Source: Oscarella lobularis
Lineage: Eukaryota; Porifera; Homoscleromorpha; Homosclerophorida; Oscarellidae
NCBI RefSeq assembly: GCF_947507565.1
Contig: NC_089183.1
Span: 1,178,001 to 1,242,000, forward strand
Reading direction: 5' to 3'
DNA: 64,000 nt
Part shown: piece after piece, positions 22,676-33,678 of the stretch
How the letters are laid out: the number at the start of each line of letters is the position of its first letter
How positions within the stretch are numbered: the first letter of the stretch is position 1
Program-made: the position numbers and the translations under genes
The notes under the pieces: model-generated
Told to the model about the DNA's origin: nothing
Seen by the model: only the letters and a program-made list of their open reading frames with translations
The model's database searches: none

Positions 22676-24442
22676 CCGTATTACCTCGCTTAGAAGCACA
22701 TGCGCTTGTACGCGAAAAACGGCCTTAAAGACTTTCAGTTTTTCTCCTCTACTTATAAGCGCATGTGCCTGTAAGTGATTTTTTTATTTTTGAAAATATC
22801 GTATGCTTTTACATTGCCATGCATATCATATAGTATTTTTGTCGCCTGTCTTTTCCAGTCTAGTGTTAATTTTCTTCACTTTCATCTGCACTGCTAACTT
22901 CGTCATCTTCCTCTCTTTCTTTGCCTTCGTCATCCGTTCCTTCTTCATCATCCGTTCCTTCTTCATCATCCGTTCCTTCATCATCCGTTGTCGTCTCACT
23001 TCCTTCCTCACCGGAACTTTCTTCGGCGTCAGACGTGCCGCCTAACCCAAGAATTTTTCGGAGACAAGAGTGTAATTCAACACCGCTGCCTGAACTTGAA
23101 GGAATGATACCGCATCCAACAAATGATCTTTTAATCAAATCTTTGTCAAGGTCTTTCCAGCATTGACTGACCCATTCTGCGACTTGGGTGTAAGAGGCTG
23201 ATCTTCTATTGCCACTTCTTGTGTACTCACATTCGCCGTCTGCAAGCCATTCTACCCACTTTCTGCGCATTATTTCCTTGAAAGGCTTGTTCCAATAGAC
23301 ATCGCAAGGTTGCAAGATTGGGGTAAGTCCGGATGGTATGAAAACAGCCTTTGTTTGATGATGTCGCGATAAAGTTGAAAGAGCTCTTTTGTTGATATGA
23401 CTTGCGTGCTTGTCGTAGAAGAGAACGCCTTTGGCACAAAAGAGGGAGTTTGGGCGGCACTTCCACACTCGCGTAAACCAACTAATCAGGAGATCGGTCG
23501 TCATCGAGCCTCCTTTCGCTACTTCTATGACGACATCTTTAGGAAAAGTTCCTTTTGGAACTTTCTTCAAGCCTTTAAATATTATCATAGGAGACAACTT
23601 TGTACCATCCGCTAAAGCGGCAAGAACTACGGTATATCGTAGCTTTTCTTTTCCCGTTGTCTTCGACAAGACCGTTTTGATTCCTCTAAAATCTACCGTG
23701 CGCTTGCGCGGCATATCGAACCAAAGAGGTGTCTCATCCATGTTTCCAATGCAATTCAGCGGATGTGTCTCCGTAAAGGCCTCTTTACAATCGTCTAGAA
23801 ATTTCTCTGCAAGATCTTTCGCATTTTCGGGAATTTTTTGTCCCTGAGAAGTGACACATCTCTAAGTCAGCCCGTGTCTCTTCAAAAATCTCCCAAGCCA
23901 TCCGTTCGATGCCTTAAACGGTGAAGTTTCATCTGCATTCTTTCCGTAAAGGCTTTCGTACAACTGTCGAGCTTTGTGCTTTATGGCTTCACCATCTACT
24001 GTGACGCGCTCTTCTCGACGTTCCACTACCCATGCCAGTAGCTCTTTCTCAAGTTCGGGAAACTTCGCACTGAGTCCACCTGAACTCTTTCGCTTCAGCC
24101 GTCTTCGTTTCTTTACGGAAACGTCACGCGATTCCGCTATTTCCTCTAAGCTTTTGGATTGTCGGGCCCACCGCTGGATCAAACGACGATGAATCGAGTG
24201 CTGTCGAGCCGTTTGTGAAATATTCCCTTCGTTGGCTTCGAGAGAGAGTAGAACTCGCCTCTTAAAGTCTAGGGTGTACGACTTTCGAGAAGACATCGAC
24301 GAGACGACGAAAGAGCAGAAAAACCGCCGAAATGCACGTGGATCCTCGCTTAAAAGCGCATGCGCTTTTACCTCGAGGTATAAGCGCATGCGCCTAACAA
24401 ATTCACGTACAAGCGCATGTGCTTCTAAGCGAGGTAATACGG
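22676..24442 (-). mobile_element. Complete pogo-like (Tc1/mariner superfamily) transposon
   Basis: A 1767-bp element with perfect inverted termini of about 36 bp, beginning CCGTATTACCTCGCTTAGAA at 22676 and mirrored at 24442. It is flanked by the TA target duplication (22674-22675 and 24443-24444). A subterminal GCGCATGCGCTT motif recurs in inverted orientation near both ends (for example 24355-24420), a likely transposase-binding array. It is inserted in the hAT transposase gene. The perfect termini imply a young insertion. Confidence 0.92.
22866..24389 (-). pseudogene. Pogo-like transposase with one in-frame stop
   Basis: A single minus-strand frame from 24389 (or an internal ATG about 30 codons later, MSSRKSYTLDFKRR) to 22866, interrupted only by TAG at 23864-23862. 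Before the stop are a Brinker/Psq-type helix-turn-helix (SQTARQHSIHRRLIQRW) and a CENP-B-type helix-turn-helix ending NGWLGRFLKRHGL. After it is the DDE core with its three expected aspartates in NMDETPLWFD, LFYDKHASHI and QPCDVYWNKPFK. The tail, about 60 residues, is very acidic with TDDEEG repeats. Apart from the one nonsense codon it looks functional. Confidence 0.88.
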
Positions 24443-25416
24443 TACCTATGCAGCAACAATGAAAAAGTTTGCTGATGACGAAGACCGATCCAAAGTCTAC
24501 CAGGGGACAACTGTGAAGAAGTTCACATGCACAAGCCGTCGACTTCTACTCTTCTCACTACGCTCAGTATTGCGCTAATCTAAGCAACTGCATCAAAACG
24601 AGACTTAGCTGGAACGATGATTTGGGCGTAATGCGTGACGTGATATTTTTCCTAACAAGCCATGGCTGGGAAAAACACTTGCAAGAAGGGAGTAACCTTG
24701 ATCCTGTTGAAAGGTTGGTCACACGATTTGCAGAGCCGCTTTCAAGAGCTGGTGCAGATGCATCAGCTATTCCCGGAAAATTTCTGGCGATGATAGAATA
24801 TGCTGTTCAATTTATCTCTCTGTCTTCAGCTAACTATCATTCTGTTTGGTGGAAGCTATTCCACGCTCCAGACTCAGGAGATTGGCCAAATGATCTTTTA
24901 CTAGCGGAGCTACTTTTCTCTTTACCTGCGTCAAACGGAAAGCTAGAACGCATGTTTTCCCTGATGGGCGTAATCAAGAGCGATAAAAGGACCCGCTTGA
25001 CCAACGCGTCCCTCAATGATTTGTTAATGCTTAAAGCAAGTCAGAGCTGCACGTCGCAATCTCACGCTCAACGAGGAATCAACCTGTGGTGGAAAGCAAA
25101 GAACAGACGTCCAGAACAAAGAAAAAGGAAGAAGTAAAAGCGACGCGGCGGAGAGACAATAGAACAGGAATCAGAAAGCGCGAGTGACTCGGTAGAGTCA
25201 GAAGAGGAAATCGAGGACTTTCTTCAGTTTTGGCATGAGCTCCAGTGAGTAGACGCAATTAGTATACTCGAACTTCAGTGAATAAAAGTCGAATATTTCT
25301 TCGCTGATGTGATGACCGAACGATTGGGCGCATGACCGACCAATTGGCACAGTAATCGGACGATTTGACCGTTAATCTTAAATAATTATTTCGACCTCTG
25401 CTTCAGGGCGAATTTT

Positions 25417-25650
25417 ATGCCTCTCCTAAGTTTCTGCACCAGTATATCAGACCTACTAGAAAACATGACGGTTAATGGCGTGGCAGATCTCATCACCGAG
25501 AAAGGCTGCGGCAAGTACGCAGAAAAGTTTCGAGCAGAAGGAATTGACGGACGCGTTCTGCAACTCTTGGACGAGGAAGACCTGAAAACCATGGCCATTC
25601 CGCGCGCGCCAAGAGAAAAGATTTTGAAGGCTATTGCAAAAGCCTTATAA
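25417..25650 (+). CDS. SAM-domain ORF
   Basis: 77 codons. From about residue 17 it matches a sterile alpha motif: MTVNGVADLITEKGCGKYAE, FRAEGIDGRVLQLLDEEDLK and APREKILKAIAKAL, with the usual IDG and L-x-x-L-x-E-x-D-L-K core. SAM domains mediate protein oligomerisation. The domain sits at the C-terminus, so this could be the last exon of a larger gene whose upstream part was displaced by the hAT insertion, or a small stand-alone gene. It lies in a different frame from the thrombospondin-domain remnant just upstream. The start codon is uncertain. Confidence 0.55.
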   Translation: MPLLSFCTSISDLLENMTVNGVADLITEKGCGKYAEKFRAEGIDGRVLQLLDEEDLKTMAIPRAPREKILKAIAKAL

Positions 25651-26549
25651 TTTACTCTACTATTACCAATTTGTTTCTTGTGTCCTTTCTTTGTGCTATT
25701 ACTAATGGTTGGTTTAAGCTTACATGTAGGTGTCGCTGTCGTCGTTTTACATTGACTGTCTTCTTGGTGCACGAAAGACATTGTAGACATTTCTTATCTT
25801 TTCATAGACTTCTTTTTTGTATGATAGCTGACGTGTCATTAGACAGAAATTGATGGATCAGAGCTGAGGCTATAACCTGTAATCCACTGACCCGTATTAT
25901 GCCTAATCGAACCTATGCTGGATACATGAATCTATTGCATAGTTAAATGCTCTGGAGTGACCAGTGGCTGAAGGCTGGTGTTGGAGAAGGAGCTGGAGAG
26001 AGGGGAAGGGGGGAGGGAAGAGAGAGCTTTGGCTGCAGCCAAAGTGTTCTGCTTTCATAGAGAACCGTCTGCGTTCCATCTTCGCTATTCACGCACGTCG
26101 CGCCATACTGGAAAGCGTGATTAGTATAAGACACAGCGCTGCTTCGTTTCTAGAAAAAAGAAAAAAAGAAAATAGACCGAGTGCGACTGTGCGAGGATCG
26201 AAACTAGTGCGAGAGAGTCGCGAGGAGCATGAGGACCCGATAATCGAATCAACCAACACAGCTAGATACGCTTTGTTGGCAAGGGTCCCCGAAGAAGAAC
26301 TCTTCAAAAAAGATGGTGTTACTTTGGAAAGGGCCTTGCTCCTTTTCTCAGCTTGCATTCTTCGACGATTCCGCTGTGAGAAGAAGTCGCCAAAGCGCCG
26401 AACATCACGAGAATCCGTGAAGGCACGCCGAAGGCACGCGGACTCGTGGAGAACAAAGGGTTGGTCGCGAGCATGCGCAGACGGAAAAAACAGACGAACA
26501 CGGATGAACTTCGACCTTACGTACTACTCCAGGAAAATCCGCAGGAGGT
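25651..26549. other. Intergenic, promoter side of the alpha2delta-like gene
   Basis: A purine-rich and then CpG-rich stretch with a long open frame (25964-26734) that lacks domains, overlaps exon 1 of the next gene in another frame and is arginine-rich in the manner of chance CpG-rich frames. No TATA box was identified with confidence. Confidence 0.4.
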
Positions 26550-29500
26550 ATGCTGCGTCTCGTCGTCTGCAGCGTTCTCTGCTGTGCCTCTGTGCTTCCA
26601 ACGTCTCAGTCCGCGAACGCTTTCCAAACCGTCCTTTCAGCCTTCGCGGACGACGGTCTCGGTGTAAACACACTGCAAGTAGGCTGCATTTCAGCAATTC
26701 CGACACGAGAGCGAGTTCAGAGTCGCTCTTCTAGTCCAAATACGACGGACTGAGCTACAGAAGCGCAGCAGTCGACGCGCAAGCTACACTTTTAGAGGTT
26801 TGCTCCCAGTCAGGCCCTTTTTCACCTATATACTAGCGCTTGCGCGTGGGGTCTTCGTTCAGCTTTCAGGCGCTCTCAACCAGAAATTTCAGAGTCGAAA
26901 GGCCATCGCGTTGGGTTTGAAGTACGAAGCGGAGCGTCTGCTGGCCCAAGGAACGAATAACGCTTTGGACGAGTGCTGTTTTTTGTCGGAGAGCTCGCTC
27001 ACCAACGATTCCCGATTTGGCGTTGAAGTAATTTAATTAACTTAACCTCCGTAAATTCTGGATCACGTCGTGATACTGTAATCCAATTGAACAATTTATT
27101 CACCTTCTCCGGATTTGTTTTAGTATTAGATTGATGTCATAAACGCTACAGTGGTTATGTAATGTGAAACACTGCTAGTATCATCTGTGCATTATTTCTA
27201 ACGTCTTAGAAGATGAGATGATTCTACGTCTTTTGATTTTCTACGTTCGTCTTCCTTAGGTTGACCTCAATGGACAATGCAATCGTTTGACGGGGACAAC
27301 CGACAATGCTCAGTTCAACGTTGGGGCGGACTTGGTCTCCAAGTTCAAGAGCAATTTGCAGTCGAATCCCACGCTCAAATGGCAATACTTTGCGTCACAA
27401 GAGGGTCTCATTAGCATCTATCCAGCATTCAAGGTGCAAGACTGCGGATCATATGACCCAAGATTTAGGTAAGAATCAATCAATAAATAAACATGGATTT
27501 CATTACTTTTTGCCAAAAGGCCCTGGTACGTTTCGGCGGCCGTGCCCGAGCCCAAAGACGTCGTTCTTGTGATCGACAAGAGTGGCTCGATGACGTCACC
27601 GGGTCGAGGAAGTTCCTCCTCTCGCATGGACCTTGCAAAGGAGGCTGCGAAAACCGTCTTAGATTCTTTGAGTCCTGACGATCGGGTGGGTCAATCCTTA
27701 TTAGTTTATATGTACAATTTTAATTAATTATCTAGGTCGGAGTTGTGGCTTTTTCTACGGTGGCTGGGCACCCTTCTGGTTGCTATAGCAATCGTCTTGC
27801 CAGGGCAACCGTTTCCAATGTAGGTGAGCTAAAGACTTACGTTGACAATCTGTTTCCTTCTGGTAAGGATATATGCATGTATAGGGAGGGGTGCGTTATT
27901 TATTATTATTGTCTTAGGAGCTACGAATTACAAAGATTCGTTAGCGAGCGCTTTCGATTTATTTATTCAATCGCCTTCGCGTAGTGACGAGAATTTGGCG
28001 CGTAAGAATAATATTGACGAAGAAATCTTATGAATAGTGACAGTTTACCGGTAATAGCTGCAGACAAAGTGATACTGTTTCTGACCGATGGAGAACCAAC
28101 GAGTTCTCTGGGTTCGAACGCGGCCATCATGCAGACAATTCGCGACAAGAATCAAGTACTCGGTTTCAAAGTCGTCATTCTTACGTACGGAATGGGCGGT
28201 GAGATTCTCAACGAAATATATCAATGACCATTAATAATAATAAATAATATAAAGAGGGTATTCAATCTTCTGGGGAGACTCTACTTCGCAAGATTGCTGA
28301 GCAAGATTATGGATACTACAGTGTAGCCTCAACGAATCTGTCAACAGTACGTAATATTAGATATTTAGAGGACTCTGGGCACTCCTGGGGGGGGGGGGGG
28401 GGGGGGGGGGGGATTAATCATAATTGGCTATTTGACGTTCGTGAATTTTCTCTCCTTAGGCTGGAATCGCTAATATCGTCCGAAATGACAGCAATATCCT
28501 CCAAGAATTTGGCTCCTTCTACAGCTTCTTCGAACCGGACGCCGAGCTCATTAAGCCGTTCATCTCCGTTCCTTATTACGATCTATCTGGCCTCGGTCTC
28601 GTTCTGACTATCTCTGTTCCCGTCTATTCCACACAGAACGGCAAGCGCGGTCTCGCTGGAGTCGTGGCCATCGACATCGCCCTCGCCGATCTTGTATCCG
28701 ACGTCACGTATTTTAAACGCGGCGAACTTTCGTACGCCTTTATAATCGATAGCTCAGGTGAGAAGCCAAATAGAATAATATTGACATCATGACCGATTTT
28801 TTAGGTGTGACTCTCACGCATCCCCTGCTTCCTGTTCCCACGAATGTCAGAGAAGTTCCGACGTATATCGATATATCAACTCTCGAGCATCAGACCGTTG
28901 GCTTTGACGAAATTCGAACGGCCATGCTAAAGTAAGACGACCAGCGAATCGATTTCTGGCTACGTGTACTTCACGCTTTGAAATATGTAGCGGTGGCAGC
29001 GGATCAAGAGTGCTCAATACGCAATGGACTGTTCCTCTTGGAGATAGCAAAATGGAAGGAGTCCGGCTTGACTCGATTCAAGCGCAATACAATTGGCAAC
29101 CCGTACGTACGCATTGAGACCCCAAAGTAGATAATTCGTTAACATTTAACCAATAATTCGAGTTTTTCTAGAGGCTGTTTATAGTTGACTTTTTGTTTGT
29201 CGTTAGATAAGCGGTACTACGTACAGCCTGTGTCTCGTCGTGGCTAGGGATTTCACAACGGACTACAGTCTGTCTCCGTTGTCTTCTCTACCGAGTTAGT
29301 GGAGACGAAGTATAAAACTAAAAGAGCTCAATGTTTAATTAAGGTTCTTATTTGTATCATCGTTTCGATTTGATTCCTCCGACGCAGTCAAAGTGTAGCC
29401 AGTTCGGACGACTAGCCGTGTTTGGTAAGAGCATGGATGAAAGGGGGAAAAGACTGTCATGGTCCCTTCTTTCTTTTAGATGATGCTTCGGTGAAAATTT

Positions 29501-31322
29501 CGCCGGAGGGTTTCAAGGACCCGTTCGCTTACTTGGACCTCGAGCAGACGACGTCTCAAGCGAACGAGTACGTCAGCTATTTTACAGGAAGAGGATCAAG
29601 CGCATATTTCAATGTCAGTGAGAAAACATTTTTTTGCGTATGGCAATTGAGTTAGGAGATTCTCTAGCCAACTGTACGAGATTCTCTGGCCATTATCCAC
29701 TCGGTCGTATCTAAATGGCTGCAAGCGAATGACTTCACCAATTTCACTGTGTGGAGGTAAGAATAAAACAATTTGGAGAAGGGTCCTTGTAAATAAATTT
29801 GAAATAAATTCTAAAATATTCTGTTCCAGAGATCTCTAAATAGATTTCATATGCGTTTTTGTCCAAGTATCTTTATTTGTTCTTACGACCTGGTTCAGTT
29901 TCTGTCTTTTTTACCTAGATACGTTGGCACCGAAGACGGTGCCTTCATTGTTCTACCAGGCATCCAACAAGTCAAAGAATTCGATCACTTGCAACGTCCT
30001 TGGTACAAGCGAACGATCGCCAATAAGGGCGACATCGTCCTCTCCTCGCCTTACGTCGACGGATTTGGAGCCGGCTACGTCATCACTCTAAGCCACACGA
30101 TCCTCTCAGGAAGGTCAGCATAAGAAATCATATAAAAGATAATGCAAGCGGAGCTTTCTTTCTATCGAAGGGGGGTGGATCCACGGGTTATGGCCGTTGC
30201 GGCTATGGACTTTACGATTCCTTTTATGTGGACGGAGTTGACGCGGTCGATGAGCCAGTGCCAGAATTCTGGAACGCGTTGCGTGGTGATTGATAACGCC
30301 GGGTTTGTTGTGATTCATCCGGATTTCGTTGATCCGCGATTGGCGTCGGAAAACGGCGTGGCTAATAAACACATAACGGAAATGGTAGCCGAGGGTTTTA
30401 TTTTTAGGGAAAAGGATGTGTGTAATTTGTTGTTTTAGGAGAAAGATCTAGCTGTTTCGCTTATCAGTAGAAATATTATGATTAAGTCTCGTTGCAATGA
30501 TTTTCAGAAGAAAACTGTTAATGTTTTCTGGAAGGTTATTTTCGATTTAAACTTGAATTGCAGCTAAATCGTTTTGTCTTTTTCCAGATTGAAATGACAA
30601 GTAGCTCGGAGAACGTTTCAGATTCTGTTACATACAACGTAACGTAGATAATTGATTTTTTGAGGAAGCTACATATCTGTCTTCTCAGATCTACAAAGTT
30701 ATTCAAACGAATACGTTTTTGATTGTCTCGACGCTTTGGTCTGGCTCAGGCAGCTGCCGCTGTGATGTAAGTGAGCACTGTGCAATCCAATCCTCGCTCC
30801 CACTTCTCCCTAAGCGCATTTATATTAAATAGATAATGGATAGACTCTTGTTTATTTATTTACAGATTACTAAGCCGCTTGGATCGCGGACTTGTCTGCT
30901 CTCGGGAGCCGGTTGCGAATGCCCATGCAGCCGACCTCTAAGCTACAATGAGTGCGAAGGAGTTGATTCCACCAATGATCTGAGGTAGAGTCTGCTTGCT
31001 AGATTCCCCTGCACTACTGTGAGTTTCTTTTTATCTAAGCATACCTGTCTGTCCGCCCAGCGTTCCTCCTGTACCGCTCGCTTCTCAGGAGTCGGACGCT
31101 ACCGACGGCTTGGCTTCGTGCTTCGACAGTCTCCTCCAGTTCACTTTCCCACACTTTTCGCCTACTCCCAACGTGACTTCGTCACCGGAATCCACGACTT
31201 CATCACTTCAGCCAAGTACGCCTTTTTCATCGTCATCATCATTGTCGTCGTCGTCGTCGTCGTCGTCATCAAGAGCCGTTTCAATCGTCGTAGCCGTAGT
31301 CGTGAGCATCTCAGTATCATAA
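26550..31322 (+). CDS. Voltage-gated calcium channel alpha2delta / CACHD1-like subunit
   Basis: I model 23 exons, all GT-AG and phase-consistent, giving 1039 residues: 26550-26678, 26735-26797, 26863-27027, 27260-27468, 27520-27685, 27736-27862, 27918-28001, 28058-28198, 28255-28346, 28460-28757, 28805-28931, 28991-29102, 29207-29294, 29344-29424, 29480-29613, 29668-29756, 29919-30113, 30171-30384, 30439-30534, 30588-30638, 30689-30766, 30866-30984 and 31061-31322. A signal peptide opens exon 1. Exon 4 has the alpha2delta-type WQYF and exon 5 the VWA MIDAS motif DKSGSMTS. Cache-type domains follow, with RPWYKRTI in exon 17. The C-terminus is serine-rich, then hydrophobic (AVSIVVAVVVSISVS), like a GPI-anchor signal, as known for alpha2delta. 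Such proteins traffic and tune calcium channels. Intron 9 carries a 26-G run. Confidence 0.9.
28387..28412 (+). repeat. Homopolymer of 26 G in an intron
   Basis: An uninterrupted run of G between exons 9 and 10 of the alpha2delta-like gene. It is likely to be length-variable and can form G-quadruplex structure in the nascent transcript. Confidence 0.95.
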
Positions 31323-32145
31323 TTCTCGTCGTCCTCTGCCTTGTTCATGTCATCTGCTTCTCAGCGGCCAACAACTTCTGCTCTGTCAAACCTATAGTAT
31401 TACCTACGGTAGTAGCTGACGTGTGCGCTAAATGATTTAGTTAATTTTGAAACATTTGCCGTCAGTTCGTCTAGATAAGTCTCAATCCCAGTAACAGCGG
31501 CTACCTCCCTTGACTGCATTGAGAGATAGACCAGCGCCGAAAATTCTTTGCCCATTCGACAACGAGTGGGCGGCTTTCACTTATTTATGTTCAACTTTTC
31601 TAAACAGTGGTAGAAGGTCTCTTTGATAATGAACCGAAGCAGACACTTCAGCTGATATTAGTCTGTCTCATAAGCCAGTGTAGGTTAATTAACTAAGCGT
31701 TATGGGTTAGGGTTGAAGTAAGGCGGCTCTAAACGTTTGAAAAACCGAACCTCAACAGCAAGATCGTGAGATTCGGTGAGAAACCGCGTGTGTTGCACGG
31801 TCAAACCGTGAGAGTTGAGAGGTGTGTGTTGGCGCTAGCCATGCAGGTGTTTCTATCACGCAAGCGAAAGCAAGAGGCTCGAGATGGATTTTAATAGAAA
31901 GATATAGCGACGTCAAGTTCGTTAGTACATATACGAAGCGATGGCAAGGTTCTAGACCTTGTTTTTGACCGGCGGCTTATTCTTCTGGTTGATACCTCGG
32001 AAGCAGAACGGTCCTCTGTGGTGAGGAATATTGCCATTGAAATAAGTCATTTCCTTACACGTATAGACAGACACACGAAAAGCAGACAAATACGATGGGA
32101 AACAGGACAGATAATCAAGTTCATGCGCTCATTCAGTGCGCTCGA
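31323..32145. other. Intergenic between converging genes
   Basis: 3' flanks of the alpha2delta-like gene (+) and the first CTHRC1-like gene (-). Open frames here are shadows or short. A GGGTTAGGGTT-like piece lies near 31710. Nothing else seen. Confidence 0.4.
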
Positions 32146-33028
32146 CTAGTCAACTTGCGACTCAGGATACTCTTCAATCATTATACGAGAAACAGAATTC
32201 CATCCTGACGCACGATCAGAGGTACCGTAACCGCTGCAGTCACCAACACGAACGGCTACCCTTATCAGTCCGGATGGAATATTCTCACAGAAACCTTGTA
32301 TTTGGCGATGTCGATGAACGTTAGAGTTGATGTTGACATACACGACACCCTCAATGGCCATGGGTCCCGAACATTCCGCTCCGTTAAAAGTGATGTACCA
32401 TCGTCCGCAGCACGCCCCAGAACATTCGACTCTCATATTGGCGGCATATGCTACTTTGAGAGCGGTAGACGAGTGACGTTTTGTGAAAAGGCATTCCTAG
32501 TGGAGCGAAATTTATCATCACGATCAAAATGAAGTCTTTCAGCAGTCCGGGTACCTGCAGGAGACCCGTGTCTTGGTTATCATCTCTCTTCCAGACACAC
32601 TGCTTCCAATTAATAGAAGCGTTATCGCTTTCTTCTTGGGGTCCGGGCTCTCCCTTTACTCCCTTTTCGCCTTTTATTCCTCTCTGTCCAACTCCAATTG
32701 GTCCTTGTTCTCCCAAACTTCCCTTGGGACCCATTAGTCCGATGGCTCCTTTGTCACCTTTAGCGCCTTTTGTTCCGTCGCTTCCTTTTAGTCCTTGTAA
32801 ACCGTCTCTTCCTGGCATTCCGCTCTGCCCTGGTGTTCCAGGAATTCCAGGAATTCCTGGAGCTCCCGAGCAGACTCCGGAGGAATTCTTAATGTAGAAA
32901 CGTTTGCCGCGAGTTCGTCTATAGATAAGTTACAATCCCAGTAACTGCGCGGCTACCTGGTCATTTCCCTTGACTGCGTTGAGAGATAGAACAGCAAGAA
33001 GACAGTGTAGAGTTGGTCTAACATTCAT
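32146..33028 (-). CDS. CTHRC1-like secreted collagen-tailed protein, copy A
   Basis: Three exons on the minus strand: 33028-32957, 32887-32555 and 32496-32146, total 251 residues; human CTHRC1 is about 243. Exon 1 is a signal peptide (MNVRPTLHCLLAVLSLNAVKG). Exon 2 encodes about 26 Gly-X-Y triplets with one interruption, then [13 protein letters not shown]. Exon 3 is the CTHRC1 C-terminal domain: [44 protein letters not shown]. Human CTHRC1 is a secreted Wnt/PCP modulator; the same role is only an inference here. TATA-like TACATAAAG lies about 55 bp upstream of the ATG. First of four tandem paralogues. Confidence 0.93.
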
Positions 33029-33194
33029 CTTGTGTGCTCTCGCGAAGCTGTGTACGTATGTGTCTACTTTCGACGCCACTCCTTTATGTAGATCGAATAG
33101 GGCACGGTCACCTGGGAGATGTTCTGTTATGCTAACGTCTTTGTCTTTTTTTATTAGATGTGTTCACCAACTTACTGTAGTTGAGCACGGTCCC

Positions 33195-33297
33195 TATGCC
33201 AACTCCGTGAAACATTGTCTTTTCCGTTTCTTACTTCATTGGATTCGTACTTAATTAACGTAGTTTTTAGCACGGTGGCTATGCCAACTCCGTGAAC
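33195..33297 (-). promoter_or_regulatory. Conserved upstream block of the CTHRC1-like family (two copies at gene A)
   Basis: The motif ATGCCAACTCCGTGAA occurs at 33196-33211 and again at 33281-33296 and recurs with 1-4 changes upstream of the other paralogues: B 34573-34588, C 35714-35729 and D 42062-42077. In genes B and C, and at the second A copy, a GACGTC (CRE/ATF-like) core follows within about 20 bp. Distances to the ATGs are about 70-85 bp (B, D) or about 170 bp (A, C). Shared ancestry alone could explain it, but it is better kept than the surrounding DNA. Confidence 0.5.
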
Positions 33298-33678
33298 ACA
33301 TGACGTCTTTTCCGCTTTTCTTGCTACATTGGCTTCATCCTGTAGCCGTCTAACGTAATTGAGTATGACCGTCGACCATAGAAACGGTTATTTATGCCTG
33401 CAAATGTGCGTAAGTAGGATGGTAAACCGATGAGTGTCATTATATAAGACTTCACCATCTAAACATAGAAATGACCCCCTATTAGAACCCTGTACTGTCA
33501 TGTGCGAAGAAGCCGTTTTGGTATAGCCTTTCCTTTCTCAAAGCTGAACATTAAGCATACTACAGCGTATACACAAAAGCAGAAAAAAGAAAAAGAAACG
33601 ATCGGAACTACGCATGCAGTTACAATCAAAGGCTACGCTTTTCAGTACGTTTGTTCGTTCGTTCAGTCATCAATTCTG
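33298..33678. other. Intergenic between CTHRC1-like genes A and B
   Basis: Upstream flank of gene A and downstream flank of gene B. No exon seen. Confidence 0.4.

Larger units (their letters stand above)
21166..25137 (+). pseudogene. hAT transposase, split by insertion and one frameshift
   Basis: The first part, 21166-22675, encodes an N-terminal zinc finger (CKIC...H...H, about residues 65-110) and the RNase H-like core with catalytic-type aspartates in LLLDGSTDKGNID and GIATDGASANIAA. Removing the pogo element and one TA restores continuity at EEWP(T). After about 30 more codons a one-base shift occurs near 24530. The final part, open to 25137, contains the hAT C-terminal signature SNGKLERMFSLMGVIKSDKR, whose E is the third catalytic residue. 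It resembles the ZNF862/KIAA1586-like hAT lineage. All three acidic residues are present, so inactivation is recent. Confidence 0.85.
20777..25400 (+). mobile_element. hAT-superfamily DNA transposon with a nested pogo-like element
   Basis: The ends are 15-bp terminal inverted repeats, CAGAGGTCGAAATAA at 20777-20791 and its complement ending at 25400. They are flanked by a 5-bp direct repeat CTTCA (20772-20776 and 25401-25405). Most hAT elements make 8-bp duplications; a 5-bp duplication is less usual, though I recall 5-bp subgroups being described. Excluding the nested element (22676-24442) the transposon is about 2.85 kb, a normal autonomous length. It carries one transposase reading frame, now broken. 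Confidence 0.85.
20334..25500 (+). pseudogene. Thrombospondin type-1 domain gene, broken by nested transposons
   Basis: The ATG at 20334 starts a signal peptide (SGYLPFFAIVFALTLFHPSQQ). After QICDS a one-base loss shifts the frame, which then encodes a TSP1 domain: NCVVGQWTSW, KSCSSGQHAVYYGRKR, NGRPCPALTGQKAEC. An intron, 20642-20697, joins in phase to QITKANTLANALSNIGG. At 20772-20776 (CTTCA) the coding sequence is interrupted by a hAT element and resumes at 25401 after the repeated CTTCA, still in frame for about 25 codons. It was a secreted protein of at least about 140 residues. TSP1 domains bind glycosaminoglycans or matrix. The gene is now disrupted by the insertion and the frameshift. 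Confidence 0.65.

Noticed and set aside
25964-26734. 256-codon ORF upstream of and overlapping alpha2delta exon 1
   Set aside because: Arginine-rich low-complexity product, overlaps the signal-peptide exon in another frame, and has no domain. The alpha2delta frame is strongly supported.
31019-31435. ORF with a run of hydrophobic residues, possible membrane protein
   Set aside because: Alternative-frame reading of the serine-repeat (TCG/TCA)n at the end of the alpha2delta-like gene.
32529-32897. Proline-rich plus-strand ORF
   Set aside because: Antisense shadow of the Gly-X-Y collagen exon of CTHRC1-like copy A. Similar shadows occur at 34146-34387 and 41589-41852.
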